A stretch of DNA of 9,803 nucleotides from CAZGCA01 sp964524145 (GCA_964524145.1 CAZGCA010000126.1:1-9803); one strand, 5' to 3'; counted from the first letter of the stretch, positions 1-7,323 are shown. The notes: generated from the letters alone by a model not told the origin. Made by a program: numbers and translations.

Positions 1-30
1 CGGTCTGGTGTGGCAATCCGGCGCGTGCGC

Positions 31-38
31 AGGGGGGA
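31..38 (+). promoter_or_regulatory. Ribosome binding site that decides the start of the lyase gene
   Basis: A purine run AGGGGGGA lies 8 bases upstream of the ATG at 47. It supports that ATG over the in-frame GTG at 8, which has only seven bases of window in front of it and no visible binding site. The reading frame stays open to the left edge, so an upstream start outside the window cannot be formally excluded. Confidence 0.6.
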
Positions 39-46
39 CGGTAAAC

Positions 47-2806
47 ATGCAAGAGAACACGAAAACGCGGAACGCGTTCTACACAACCCGGCTCACCGAG
101 AAGGCAAAGACCAACGCTGCGAAGTACCCCTGGGCCGCCGATATGCAGCAGGGTCTCGTCGAACGCGCGGAGCCGTGGGTGCGCATGTCCGACGACGAGC
201 TCTGGGACCTGATGTTCGGCCCGAACATCACCCGCTCGTGGATGGTATGGTCCGACGGGTACTGTCCCGCTTGTAAGCAGGACGTCAGAATGTACGCCTG
301 GAAGATCGACCCGTGGACACACCCCTGGAAGGTGCAGTGTCCGCACTGCGACATGCTGTTTCCCACAAACGATTTCGACGCGTTCCACCGGTCGGGTTAC
401 GACGAACACGGTGTGTTCCAACCCGACCGCGCCGACCGGTCTCTGCTCTACAACGCCGAGCATCCCGACCCGAACGACCCGCTCCATCTCTTCGGCGTGG
501 ACGACGGCGAAGGATACATCGCCGACGGGCACCGGTGGCGGTTCATCGGGTGCTACCTCATCTACGGCCAGTGGAAGAGATGGGTGCATCGTGGCATCGT
601 CAACCTGAGCGCTGCATATTTCGCGACCGGCGACACGCGTTACGCGCACAAGACGATGGTTCTGCTCGACCGCGTCGCGGACCTCTTCCCGACCTTCGAT
701 TTCCACGAACAAGGCCTCGTCTACGAGGTGAACAAAGGCACCCGCGGCCAGGTGTCCACCTGGCACGACGCCTGTGAAGAGGTACGCGAATTGGCACTCG
801 CTTACGACCGCGTCTTCGAAGGAGTCCGCGCCGACCATGACGAGCTGGCCGCGTTTCTCTCCCGGAAATCGAAAGAGTACAAGCTCTCGAACCCGAAAAC
901 GGCCTGGACCGATATACAGCGCAACATCGAGGAGCGCATACTGCGAAACACCCTGGCGAACAGGCCGCGAATAGAGTCGAACTACCCCAGGACCGATGTC
1001 GCGATGCTCGTCATCAAGACCGTGCTCGACTGGCCGAACAACCGGGACGAAGTCATGGCGCTTCTGGACGGTATCATCGTGGAGTCGACAAAAGTCGACG
1101 GGCTGAGCGGCGAGAAAGGTCTGACGGGATATGGCACTATCGCGCCGCGTGCCGTCGCGGATATCCTCGCGCTCTTCAGCAGGCTGGAACCCGGATTCCT
1201 CGAAGCGCTCTACGCGCGCCATCCCGTGCTGCACCAGACGTACCGATTCCACATCGACACGTGGTGTATGGACGAGTTCTACCCGTCGTGCGGCGATGCC
1301 GGCAGGTTCGGCGCGAAATCAGCCGCGTATGTCGGGGTCGGCTTCAATAAGGACCCGGGCGTGGACCCGTCGCTGTTCTCGTTCATGTGGGATATGTACA
1401 AACTGACGGGCGATGCCGACCTCGTCAAGGTGCTCTACGGCGCGAACGGCCGCACCGTCGATGGGTTGCCCTACGAGCTTTTCGCCGACGATCCGGAAAC
1501 GTTCCAAGCCGAGGTCCAAGACGTCATCCGGAAAGTCGGCCCGGATATGGACCGTGGCAGCGTCGACAAACAACAGTGGCACCTCGCCATACTGCGCAGC
1601 GGAACGGGAGACGACCGGCGCGCGCTCTGGATCGACTACGACTCCGGCGGACGGCACTGCCATTCCGACGGGATGAACATCGGTCTGTTCGCCAAAGGGG
1701 TGGACCTTATCCCCGAGTTCGGTTACCCGGCGGTCGGCTACGGCGGCTGGGGGTCGCAGATCGGCCGATGGTACACACGTTCCGCGGCGCACGTCACCGT
1801 GGTTGTCGACGGGCAGGATCAGAAGCGCAGCGTCCAGGACGCGCGAGGGAAACGGCAGCCCGCGGGCAAGACAACGCTCCGGGCGGACGGCGACCGGTTC
1901 AAGGCAGTCCGCGTGTCGGGACCCGAGATCACCGGCGGGCAACGGTTCGAGCGCACGTTGATGATGGTCGATATCGACGACCGCGACTTCTACGTCGTCG
2001 ACTGCTTCAACGTTGTCGGCGGGAAAGACCATGCCAAGTTCTTCCACTCGTTCTTCGGCGACGTCGACGTGCAGGGACTGAGCCTCGCGGACGCGCCCGA
2101 GTACGGTCACGAGACGGTCATGCGCAATTTCCGGCGCGACGCCGGTCCCGCGCCCGGCTGGTCAGTCGACTGGCGGCTCGAAGACCGTTACGACTACCTC
2201 CCCGAAGAGACGGAGGTGCGCCTGCGGTACACGGACCTGACATCGAACGCCGAGGCCTACCTGTGCGAAGGGTGGATCGATCCCGGACTGTTCGGCAAAG
2301 GCAATCCGGAGTGGATCCCGCGGGTTATGGTACGACGCACCGCTGAAACCGAACCGTTGGCGTCAACGTTTGTCGGTGTCATCGAGCCGTACGAACGGGA
2401 GCGCACGGTACGGACCATCCGCCGCCTGCCGCTACAAACCGCCGCCGCCGAACCTCTGCCGGACACCTACGCTGCCGTTGAAGTCGGGCGGACCGGGAGC
2501 CGCCGCGACATTTGCATCATTGCGGACGTCGAGAACATGAGCGAAGTCGTCGAGCCCGGCAACGATATCCGCATGCTCGGAGAGCTTGCACTTGTTACGA
2601 TCGGGCCGAACGGAGTTGAAAGGCTGGCACTCTGCAACGGACAGCGCATCCGCGTCGGCAACCTTACGCTGTCGTTGAAACAGCCTGCCGGGTTTGTGGA
2701 ACTCGTGTTCGACAAACCCGGTGCCACGCTCGCAGCCGGCAACCTCGGTCTCGTCGAGAGTCTGAGGATAGACGACGAGGACGTCCGGATCCAGCCCGGA
2801 ACATAG
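47..2806 (+). CDS. Heparinase II/III-family polysaccharide lyase-like protein
   Basis: This is a 919-residue protein from the ATG at 47. Residues 73-101 carry two Cys-x-x-Cys pairs (C73/C76 and C98/C101, CPAC and CPHC) around a Trp-rich linker, a zinc-ribbon-like element often seen at the front of large heparinase II/III-like proteins. A long, Trp/Tyr-rich, mostly helical region follows and would form the alpha/alpha toroid. The C-terminal half starts the heparinase II/III beta-sandwich with HCHSDG (H537, H539), then IPEFGYP (E557) and AAHVTVVVDG (H582). By analogy with Pedobacter heparinase II, H537 would be the catalytic-type His, and H539, E557 and H582 a zinc site with Glu in place of the usual Asp; this alignment is mine by eye. 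Family members cleave acidic polysaccharides by beta-elimination; the substrate cannot be told here. There is no signal peptide from the chosen start, so it may act in the cytoplasm on imported oligosaccharides. It stands alone, with a repeat cluster downstream. Confidence 0.88.
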   Translation: MQENTKTRNAFYTTRLTEKAKTNAAKYPWAADMQQGLVERAEPWVRMSDDELWDLMFGPNITRSWMVWSDGYCPACKQDVRMYAWKIDPWTHPWKVQCPHCDMLFPTNDFDAFHRSGYDEHGVFQPDRADRSLLYNAEHPDPNDPLHLFGVDDGEGYIADGHRWRFIGCYLIYGQWKRWVHRGIVNLSAAYFATGDTRYAHKTMVLLDRVADLFPTFDFHEQGLVYEVNKGTRGQVSTWHDACEEVRELALAYDRVFEGVRADHDELAAFLSRKSKEYKLSNPKTAWTDIQRNIEERILRNTLANRPRIESNYPRTDVAMLVIKTVLDWPNNRDEVMALLDGIIVESTKVDGLSGEKGLTGYGTIAPRAVADILALFSRLEPGFLEALYARHPVLHQTYRFHIDTWCMDEFYPSCGDAGRFGAKSAAYVGVGFNKDPGVDPSLFSFMWDMYKLTGDADLVKVLYGANGRTVDGLPYELFADDPETFQAEVQDVIRKVGPDMDRGSVDKQQWHLAILRSGTGDDRRALWIDYDSGGRHCHSDGMNIGLFAKGVDLIPEFGYPAVGYGGWGSQIGRWYTRSAAHVTVVVDGQDQKRSVQDARGKRQPAGKTTLRADGDRFKAVRVSGPEITGGQRFERTLMMVDIDDRDFYVVDCFNVVGGKDHAKFFHSFFGDVDVQGLSLADAPEYGHETVMRNFRRDAGPAPGWSVDWRLEDRYDYLPEETEVRLRYTDLTSNAEAYLCEGWIDPGLFGKGNPEWIPRVMVRRTAETEPLASTFVGVIEPYERERTVRTIRRLPLQTAAAEPLPDTYAAVEVGRTGSRRDICIIADVENMSEVVEPGNDIRMLGELALVTIGPNGVERLALCNGQRIRVGNLTLSLKQPAGFVELVFDKPGATLAAGNLGLVESLRIDDEDVRIQPGT

Positions 2807-2816
2807 GACAGAACGA

Positions 2817-2896
2817 CTCGCGAAGGCGAGATTGCCACGTCGGTCGCAAGCTCCCTCCTCGCAAAGACGGTTGTGGCTGAGTCGCGTGCTCGCGAC
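2817..2896. repeat. Hairpin-rich repeat after the lyase gene
   Basis: Two perfect short hairpins bracket this stretch. CTCGC (2817-2821) pairs with GCGAG (2826-2830) around GAAG, and GTCGCG (2881-2886) pairs with CGCGAC (2891-2896) around TGCT. A third weaker pairing joins GCCAC (2834-2838) to GTGGC (2873-2877). The segment GAGATTGCCACGTCG followed by CCTCCTCGCAAAGACGG resembles dispersed intergenic repeats I know from many environmental genomes. The first hairpin begins 10 bases past the lyase stop and could help end transcription, but no T-run follows it. Confidence 0.5.
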
Positions 2897-2937
2897 GACG
2901 GTGGGAGGAAACGGCAGTGGTCGGCGCGTCGCGTTCC

Positions 2938-3007
2938 GTGTAGCGCAGGATTCCAGCCTGCACGGAGGCGGGATTCGTTCGTTGCAGGCAAGATGCCTGC
3001 GCTACAC
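2938..3007. repeat. REP/BIME-like nested inverted repeat
   Basis: Two 25-base arms (2938-2962 and 2983-3007) are inverted copies of each other, identical at 21 of 25 positions, separated by 20 bases. The outer 12 bases, GTGTAGCGCAGG, match perfectly. Each arm is itself a small palindrome: GCAGG/CCTGC on the left and GCAGGC/GCCTGC on the right. Palindromes within an inverted pair are the hallmark of REP-type elements. I see no transposase of the RAYT (TnpA-REP) type in the window. Confidence 0.7.
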
Positions 3008-3130
3008 TTTCCCTTCTGCGCCGGTAATTTTATTCAATCGTCGCTTGCCCGAACGCTTCTCGCTGACGATACAACGTGCGGTCAGCAGAGATCAGTGGTA
3101 ACGCGTTGCAGCAGTTCACAAGTGTCTTGC

Positions 3131-3380
3131 GCCCCGAACGGGGCGAAGGCGGGTAGCCTGGGGTGGAGCGAAGCGAAACCCCAGGATCGGAATGCGAATT
3201 CATTCCCGCCCCGCAGGGCCGGAGGCACCTCTCCAATCGTGCCGGCCAACCCGCCGAGGCTGCCTCCGCTCCGCTGGAGCGGGCATGTCCTTTGGCCTTT
3301 CTACACCTGGGGTTGCGCGTGCTACAACTCCGTTGCACGCCCGCTTCACCCCAGGCTACCTGCCTGTGCTCCTCCGGAGC
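3131..3380. repeat. Composite inverted repeat of about 250 bases
   Basis: Arms at 3147-3170 and 3342-3365 are inverted copies matching at 22 of 24 positions, including a perfect 14-base core (GGTAGCCTGGGGTG at 3152-3165 against 3347-3360). Outside the arms sit two small hairpins: GCCCC-GAAC-GGGGC (3131-3144) and GCTCC-TCC-GGAGC (3368-3380). Inside is a perfect 7-base-pair hairpin, CCGCTCC-GCT-GGAGCGG (3266-3282). The copy of the core at 3176-3185 (AAACCCCAGG) and at 3305-3313 (ACCTGGGGT) adds further internal pairing. The layout suggests a non-coding mobile or structured repeat unit rather than a gene. All reading frames through it look like low-complexity noise. Confidence 0.65.
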
Positions 3381-3388
3381 ATCTGTTC

Positions 3389-3415
3389 GATTACGAGTAC
3401 GAGCACGCGCACGAC
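3389..3415 (+). repeat. Short degenerate triplet-type repeat
   Basis: After the composite repeat, the bases run as alternating TAC/CAC and GAG/GCG/GAC triplets (GATTACGAGTACGAGCAC and onward). If translated this gives FDYEYEHAHD-like text, but no gene with a start, binding site and conserved content surrounds it. It appears to be a small simple-sequence tract trailing the larger repeat. Confidence 0.4.
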
Positions 3416-3757
3416 AATGTTAACACGAAACAGCGGCTCGAGGACATGATCGCGTGTGTTTATGGTTCCGTCTTTAGGCGGGAAATGGAGGGAGGATATC
3501 CTCACCGCTTGAAGGTAGCGGAACTACGAACTGAGGCGTATTCCTTATAGAAAGAACACGCCCGCCGATTAAAGCCGCTGACGGGGGCTGACTCTTCGCA
3601 ATCTCATTTCCCAGGGTAAGGTGTCAATGCTGCCGCGTTGTTCGGCTCTGTCAACCGGTATGTTCGAGCCTGCGTTACAGCAAAGGGTAAGACTTGCGGG
3701 CGCTTTTCTGCTTGCTTCTCGCGCTTAATAAGCGTACCATCGGAACCGAGCCATAGA
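3416..3757. other. Leader region without a recognisable gene
   Basis: I see no convincing gene, RNA gene or matched -35/-10 pair here. Two small symmetrical sites stand out: a perfect 12-base palindrome GAGGATATCCTC at 3492-3503, and a 5-base-pair hairpin CGCTT-AAT-AAGCG at 3722-3734 shortly before the next gene. The promoter of the gene starting at 3792 must lie somewhere in or near this stretch, but I cannot point to it. Confidence 0.4.
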
Positions 3758-3759
3758 CG

Positions 3760-3787
3760 CGTGCAGGAGGAAACGCGCACGGAGGAG
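3760..3787 (+). promoter_or_regulatory. Double Shine-Dalgarno before the GTG start at 3792
   Basis: Two strong anti-16S matches occur in a row: AGGAGG at 3765-3770 and GGAGGAG at 3781-3787. Only the second is correctly spaced from the GTG start at 3792. The first lies in the loop of a possible 5-base-pair hairpin (CGTGC at 3760-3764 with GCACG at 3777-3781) and has no start codon at a suitable distance. The second site fixes the choice of the GTG start. Confidence 0.6.
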
Positions 3788-3791
3788 CGCT

Positions 3792-5474
3792 GTGAGAAAA
3801 GCGTTGCGGGGCTTCAGCATCTTCCTGGTCATGACGGGGATGGTAGCGTCCATCTCTGCCTTGCCGAGCATCATTCTCGCCGAACGTGCCACAGCCGCAG
3901 AGCCCGTAGCTGCAACAACCCAGCAGGAAAGCGAAGAGCCTCGTCCCGTTGACAAGTATATCCAACAACTGCAAGACCCGGAGCAAGACGCGAAAGGGTT
4001 GGCGGAAGCAGTCTACGGGTTGAGCACATCCATCGAAACCCTTGGGCAGACCGAGACTGATGTGCTCAAGCAGATGGTCTTGTCCCTGCAGATGGCAGGT
4101 GCTCTCGCGCGCATTGCTGCCGAGTATCCCATCATGAACCTGCTACGCAACGGCGATTTCGAGGTGGGGCTTGAAGAGCCGGTGTTCTGGAAACGGGAGG
4201 ACAATGGCAAGGCTGGACTGGTTTGGGACATGGCCGAGCCGTACTGGGGACGCGGGAGCGTATGCGTGGACGCCTCGGAGGAAGGCTCCGGACGCTGGGT
4301 CCAGGAGATGGGTCTTCCGAGGGATTGTGAAAGCATTCTGATAAGCGTTGTCATCAAGGCAGAGCAAGCAGGTGCGGTAAGGGTAACGCCGGAGTTTCTC
4401 AAAGAAGAACCGGAGGGGTTGAGACAGGTTGTCGAGCCGAAGCCTGCAATCCAGTTTTTCGGCGAACCGGAGGATTGGTTTGACTGCGGCTGGCAACTGT
4501 GCCAGCGCGAGGTATCTGTTCCGCGCGAAAGCAGCCGGATGCGAATCGCGTTGGAGTGCGCCGCGCATGGGAAAGCATGGTTCGACAATGTCTCAATCTA
4601 CCCGTGGCCGCCGAAGACTGCGGAAGACCATACGGAAGACGATCGGGCTGACTCACGCGTATATCCAGAGGGCTATGTTCGTAACGCCGATACCGGGGAG
4701 CCGGTGGAGGGGGCAAGGGTAATGATCGACCCTATAGCTGCGACTCATGACGTGCGGAAGTATCCTGCATTCACCCTCACAGATGACCGCGGCTGGTTCG
4801 AGTTCTCCCATGAGAGTGACGGGATTCCGTCAAAGACTTCGTTCCTCGTTGTCTATCACCCGGCCTACCGACAGCGGTACTTCCCCTTAGATATCGCAAA
4901 CGCGCGCAGCCTCGATTTGCTCCTCGAACCGGTTGGCAGCTCCACTCTCAGCGGAACAGTCTACGTGAACGGTATCCCGTACGGATTGCGCGTCAACCTC
5001 GAGTTGAGGGGTGAAACAGGTAGCAGAGGGCAGGTGCTTGATGGGGGAACATACAGGTTTTCGGGATTGAAGGGCGGCATGATGATGGTTTGCATCCAGG
5101 GGGAAGGACTGCCTCGAACCTACTGGTCCACGGTGAACGTCCGGGAAGGTGGGGAATCCGTCCAGGATGTTCACATCTACCTCTCGGAGGACTACAAATC
5201 AGAGGTGTATCTGTCGGGGACGGTGCTCGACGCCGAGAGCGGCGAACCCGTTGCTGGAGCCGAGGTGGCAGCTGACAAGGGCTTCTCCCAGGGCACGTGT
5301 GTCACGAATGCCAAAGGTCGGTTCCGGACTTCAGAACCGATTATGCGGGAAGATGCGGAGATGGGCCTCTTCCTTCGGAGCGAAGGATATCAAGAAGCCG
5401 CCGTGACGTTTGACGTCTCGATCGACCTTCACGGTGATATTGAGGATATCACGCTATGGCTCGTTGCAGAGTGA
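3792..5474 (+). CDS. Exported protein with jelly-roll and Ig-like carboxypeptidase-regulatory-like domains (paralogue A)
   Basis: This is a 560-residue protein with a GTG start. Residues 1-36 form a signal peptide: MRK, then a hydrophobic stretch to about residue 30 and a likely cleavage site ATA|AE after residue 35. Residues 45-110 look helical and Gln/Glu-rich. Residues 115-268 resemble a CBM4/9-type carbohydrate-binding jelly roll, opening with NLLRNGDFEVG and closing with GKAWFDNVSI. Three beta-rich segments follow at about 289-375, 380-465 and 472-560. The first (GYVRNADTGEPVEGARV) and third (GTVLDAESGEPVAGAEV) are clear carboxypeptidase-regulatory-like domains. No peptidase, glycosidase, C-terminal sorting signal or second membrane segment is visible, so it is probably a periplasmic or surface binding or scaffold protein. 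Function is unknown. Its last 19 bases overlap the next gene, which has the same architecture, pointing to joint translation. Confidence 0.85.
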   Translation: MRKALRGFSIFLVMTGMVASISALPSIILAERATAAEPVAATTQQESEEPRPVDKYIQQLQDPEQDAKGLAEAVYGLSTSIETLGQTETDVLKQMVLSLQMAGALARIAAEYPIMNLLRNGDFEVGLEEPVFWKREDNGKAGLVWDMAEPYWGRGSVCVDASEEGSGRWVQEMGLPRDCESILISVVIKAEQAGAVRVTPEFLKEEPEGLRQVVEPKPAIQFFGEPEDWFDCGWQLCQREVSVPRESSRMRIALECAAHGKAWFDNVSIYPWPPKTAEDHTEDDRADSRVYPEGYVRNADTGEPVEGARVMIDPIAATHDVRKYPAFTLTDDRGWFEFSHESDGIPSKTSFLVVYHPAYRQRYFPLDIANARSLDLLLEPVGSSTLSGTVYVNGIPYGLRVNLELRGETGSRGQVLDGGTYRFSGLKGGMMMVCIQGEGLPRTYWSTVNVREGGESVQDVHIYLSEDYKSEVYLSGTVLDAESGEPVAGAEVAADKGFSQGTCVTNAKGRFRTSEPIMREDAEMGLFLRSEGYQEAAVTFDVSIDLHGDIEDITLWLVAE

Positions 5475-7312
5475 TGGTCCCACAGTCCGAAGCGCTTGAG
5501 AACGTCGGCCACCATGGCGTGGCTCGCGTGTGGAGGGTGCTTGCTCTTGTATGCATAGCGAGTGTGCTCGCACTCAGTCAGATATCGGATCGATCAGTGT
5601 CTGCATCGACCGAAGAAGCCTCCCAACCAACGGTGGCCGGCTCTGAACAGTCGATACCTGAAGAGTCAACCGAAAGGCCGGCTATCACCCCGGATCAACT
5701 CGCGGAGTTCTGCCTCGAGAACCGAGATGAGGGCGAGCGTGAGACAGCGATGGGGATGCTCCAGTCGTTGTTTGAGGGACTCAGCGGGAAGCATCTCACG
5801 CATCGAAGCACCGAGAATCTCCTTCTCAATGGTGGGTTTGAGGAATGGGACGACGGGCCGTGTTGTTGGCACTATTATGCCGACGGGAATGCGGAGGTAG
5901 TTTCGGATTCAACCGTGCTGAAGGGCGGCAAAGGCTGTTTGAAGGTTGAACTGCGAGACGGGCCAGCACAAATCAAGATCGAGCAGACCGTAGTGGTCGC
6001 TCTTTCATGCGCAGGGTACAGGCTGAAAGGCTGGACAAGGCGGTCTGGGGCAGTAACCTTTGAAATCCGGGTCTGTTCGGGAGAGCCCAGTGGCGACTGG
6101 ACGGAACTGCTCAAGACCGCATTCGAACCCTCTAACGACGAGAAGTCCGTGGCGGGAGAGTGGATTGAGAAGAGTATCGAGCTCCCCCGACCCATTCTGC
6201 TGAAGATGAAGGATGATCGGCCCTTTCAGCGAGTCAAGGTTTCAGCACTCGTGAGTGGCCAAGGCATCCTGTGGCTGGATGACATGTCTCTCACTGCGAT
6301 CTCCGAACGCGAGGCTCTCGAGTTGCGTGAGCGTGAAGTCTTGGAGTTGCCACGTGGACTCGTCGCAGACACGGGTGGTCCCATGCGCTATTGGTTCCCG
6401 AGAGGCCGCGTCTGTGACGTCGTGTCGAAGGAGCCGATTGAAGGCGCCGAGATTTCTGGAGATCAGGTTCTTGCATACGATGTTGATGAGGGGCGGGTTC
6501 TAACACGGGCCGGTCGCCCTGAAGATACGACCAACCGTTCGGGTTTCTTCGAGTTCCAAGAGCCGGTGACGCTGCGCAAGCTCAGAGTCCGTGCCGAAGG
6601 ATACGAAGAAAACTACGTCATCTTCGAAGACGGCGAAGAGACGGATTTGATGCTTTTCTTGAAGCCGACAGAGCGCAAATACCCTGTTGAAATCACTGGC
6701 TCGGTCTACGGCACCATTTACTTGGACGGTTCCGCGTACATAGGGGCTGGCGAGGTATTCATGGAGCGCGAGGGCAAAGGCGAGGACTCGTTCTGGATCA
6801 AGCTGAAGGACGGCGACTACCGTATTGACGAGCTTCGCGAGGGTAGCTACCTGATGAGGATAGAGACCATTGACGGATACCAGGCGAAGACATCTTTCAC
6901 GCTGACCGCAGAAGAGGTGAAGAAGGTGGACCTGACCCTCGATGCCGAAGGCAGCAAGAAGCCCAGGTTCTGGATTGCCGGATATGTGCGGGACGCGCGC
7001 ACAGGCGATCCGGTCAGTGGAGCTGTCGTAGCAGCAGATTTCGGCGGCAAGATATTGACACGCACGAACTCGCGGGGGTTTTTCATGATCATGGATCAAC
7101 TCGAGATAGGAATGCGTGGCTGCCAGGTGATGGGTTACAAATCGGGCTACAAAGCGAGTGCCGTCTCACTGAAACCCGATACGCCGACGGGAGAGGACGG
7201 GCGGGTTATCGTGGAGTTGGAGTTGGAGCCCGGCAAAGAGACCTTCGCAGGCGATTGGGAGGAAGCCATCAAGAAACGTGGGAACGACGAAACAGGAGAG
7301 GCTCAACCGTGA
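5456..7312 (+). CDS. Exported protein with jelly-roll and Ig-like carboxypeptidase-regulatory-like domains (paralogue B)
   Basis: This is a 618-residue protein. The start at 5456 has GAGGA at 5442-5446. The in-frame ATG at 5474 overlaps the previous stop as TGATG and is a good alternative for coupled translation, removing six residues. A signal peptide has its hydrophobic core at about 28-40 and likely cleavage at VSA|S after residue 50; C33 is not in a proper lipobox. A short helical region (about 65-112) precedes a jelly-roll-like domain (about 119-285) that opens with NLLLNGGFEEW and closes with LWLDDMSL. Then come an Ig-like segment (about 312-405, GRVCDVVSKEPIEGAEI), a middle beta-rich segment (about 408-500) and a last carboxypeptidase-regulatory-like domain (about 503-600, GYVRDARTGDPVSGAVVAAD). 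The order matches the upstream gene, so the two look like diverged duplicates. No catalytic motif is evident. The charged tail lacks an anchor. Confidence 0.85.
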   Translation: MARCRVMVPQSEALENVGHHGVARVWRVLALVCIASVLALSQISDRSVSASTEEASQPTVAGSEQSIPEESTERPAITPDQLAEFCLENRDEGERETAMGMLQSLFEGLSGKHLTHRSTENLLLNGGFEEWDDGPCCWHYYADGNAEVVSDSTVLKGGKGCLKVELRDGPAQIKIEQTVVVALSCAGYRLKGWTRRSGAVTFEIRVCSGEPSGDWTELLKTAFEPSNDEKSVAGEWIEKSIELPRPILLKMKDDRPFQRVKVSALVSGQGILWLDDMSLTAISEREALELREREVLELPRGLVADTGGPMRYWFPRGRVCDVVSKEPIEGAEISGDQVLAYDVDEGRVLTRAGRPEDTTNRSGFFEFQEPVTLRKLRVRAEGYEENYVIFEDGEETDLMLFLKPTERKYPVEITGSVYGTIYLDGSAYIGAGEVFMEREGKGEDSFWIKLKDGDYRIDELREGSYLMRIETIDGYQAKTSFTLTAEEVKKVDLTLDAEGSKKPRFWIAGYVRDARTGDPVSGAVVAADFGGKILTRTNSRGFFMIMDQLEIGMRGCQVMGYKSGYKASAVSLKPDTPTGEDGRVIVELELEPGKETFAGDWEEAIKKRGNDETGEAQP

Positions 7313-7323
7313 CGGCTTGAGCC
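7300..7323. terminator. Hairpin between convergent genes, possible bidirectional terminator
   Basis: GGCTCAA-CCG (7300-7309) pairs with CGG-C-TTGAGCC (7313-7323) with one bulged C, leaving a three-base loop that is exactly the TGA stop codon of the plus-strand gene. The stem is ten base pairs. The minus-strand permease stop lies 8 bases beyond it at 7331-7333. No run of T follows on either strand, so classic intrinsic termination is uncertain, but position between convergent stops fits a shared terminator. Confidence 0.5.

Noticed and set aside
1319..2110. 263-codon open frame on the minus strand
   Set aside because: It lies antisense within the lyase gene, has no recognisable domain, and is explained by GC-rich codon bias.
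1387..2346. 319-codon open frame on the plus strand
   Set aside because: It is the arginine-rich out-of-frame shadow of the lyase gene, which carries the real family motifs.
2873..3550. 225-codon open frame across the intergenic region
   Set aside because: It passes straight through three repeat structures, its composition changes with each of them, and it has no supported start or conserved domain.
2807..3791. CRISPR array, tRNA or riboswitch in the long gap
   Set aside because: The repeats are inverted, not evenly spaced direct repeats, and I could find no cloverleaf or known riboswitch core.
3949..3954. Perfect -35-like TTGACA
   Set aside because: It lies inside the coding sequence of the first exported protein and has no -10 box at proper spacing.
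5545..5560. Possible lipoprotein cysteine in the signal peptide of paralogue B
   Set aside because: The residues before C33 (ALV) do not fit a lipobox; a normal signal-peptidase site VSA|S lies further on.
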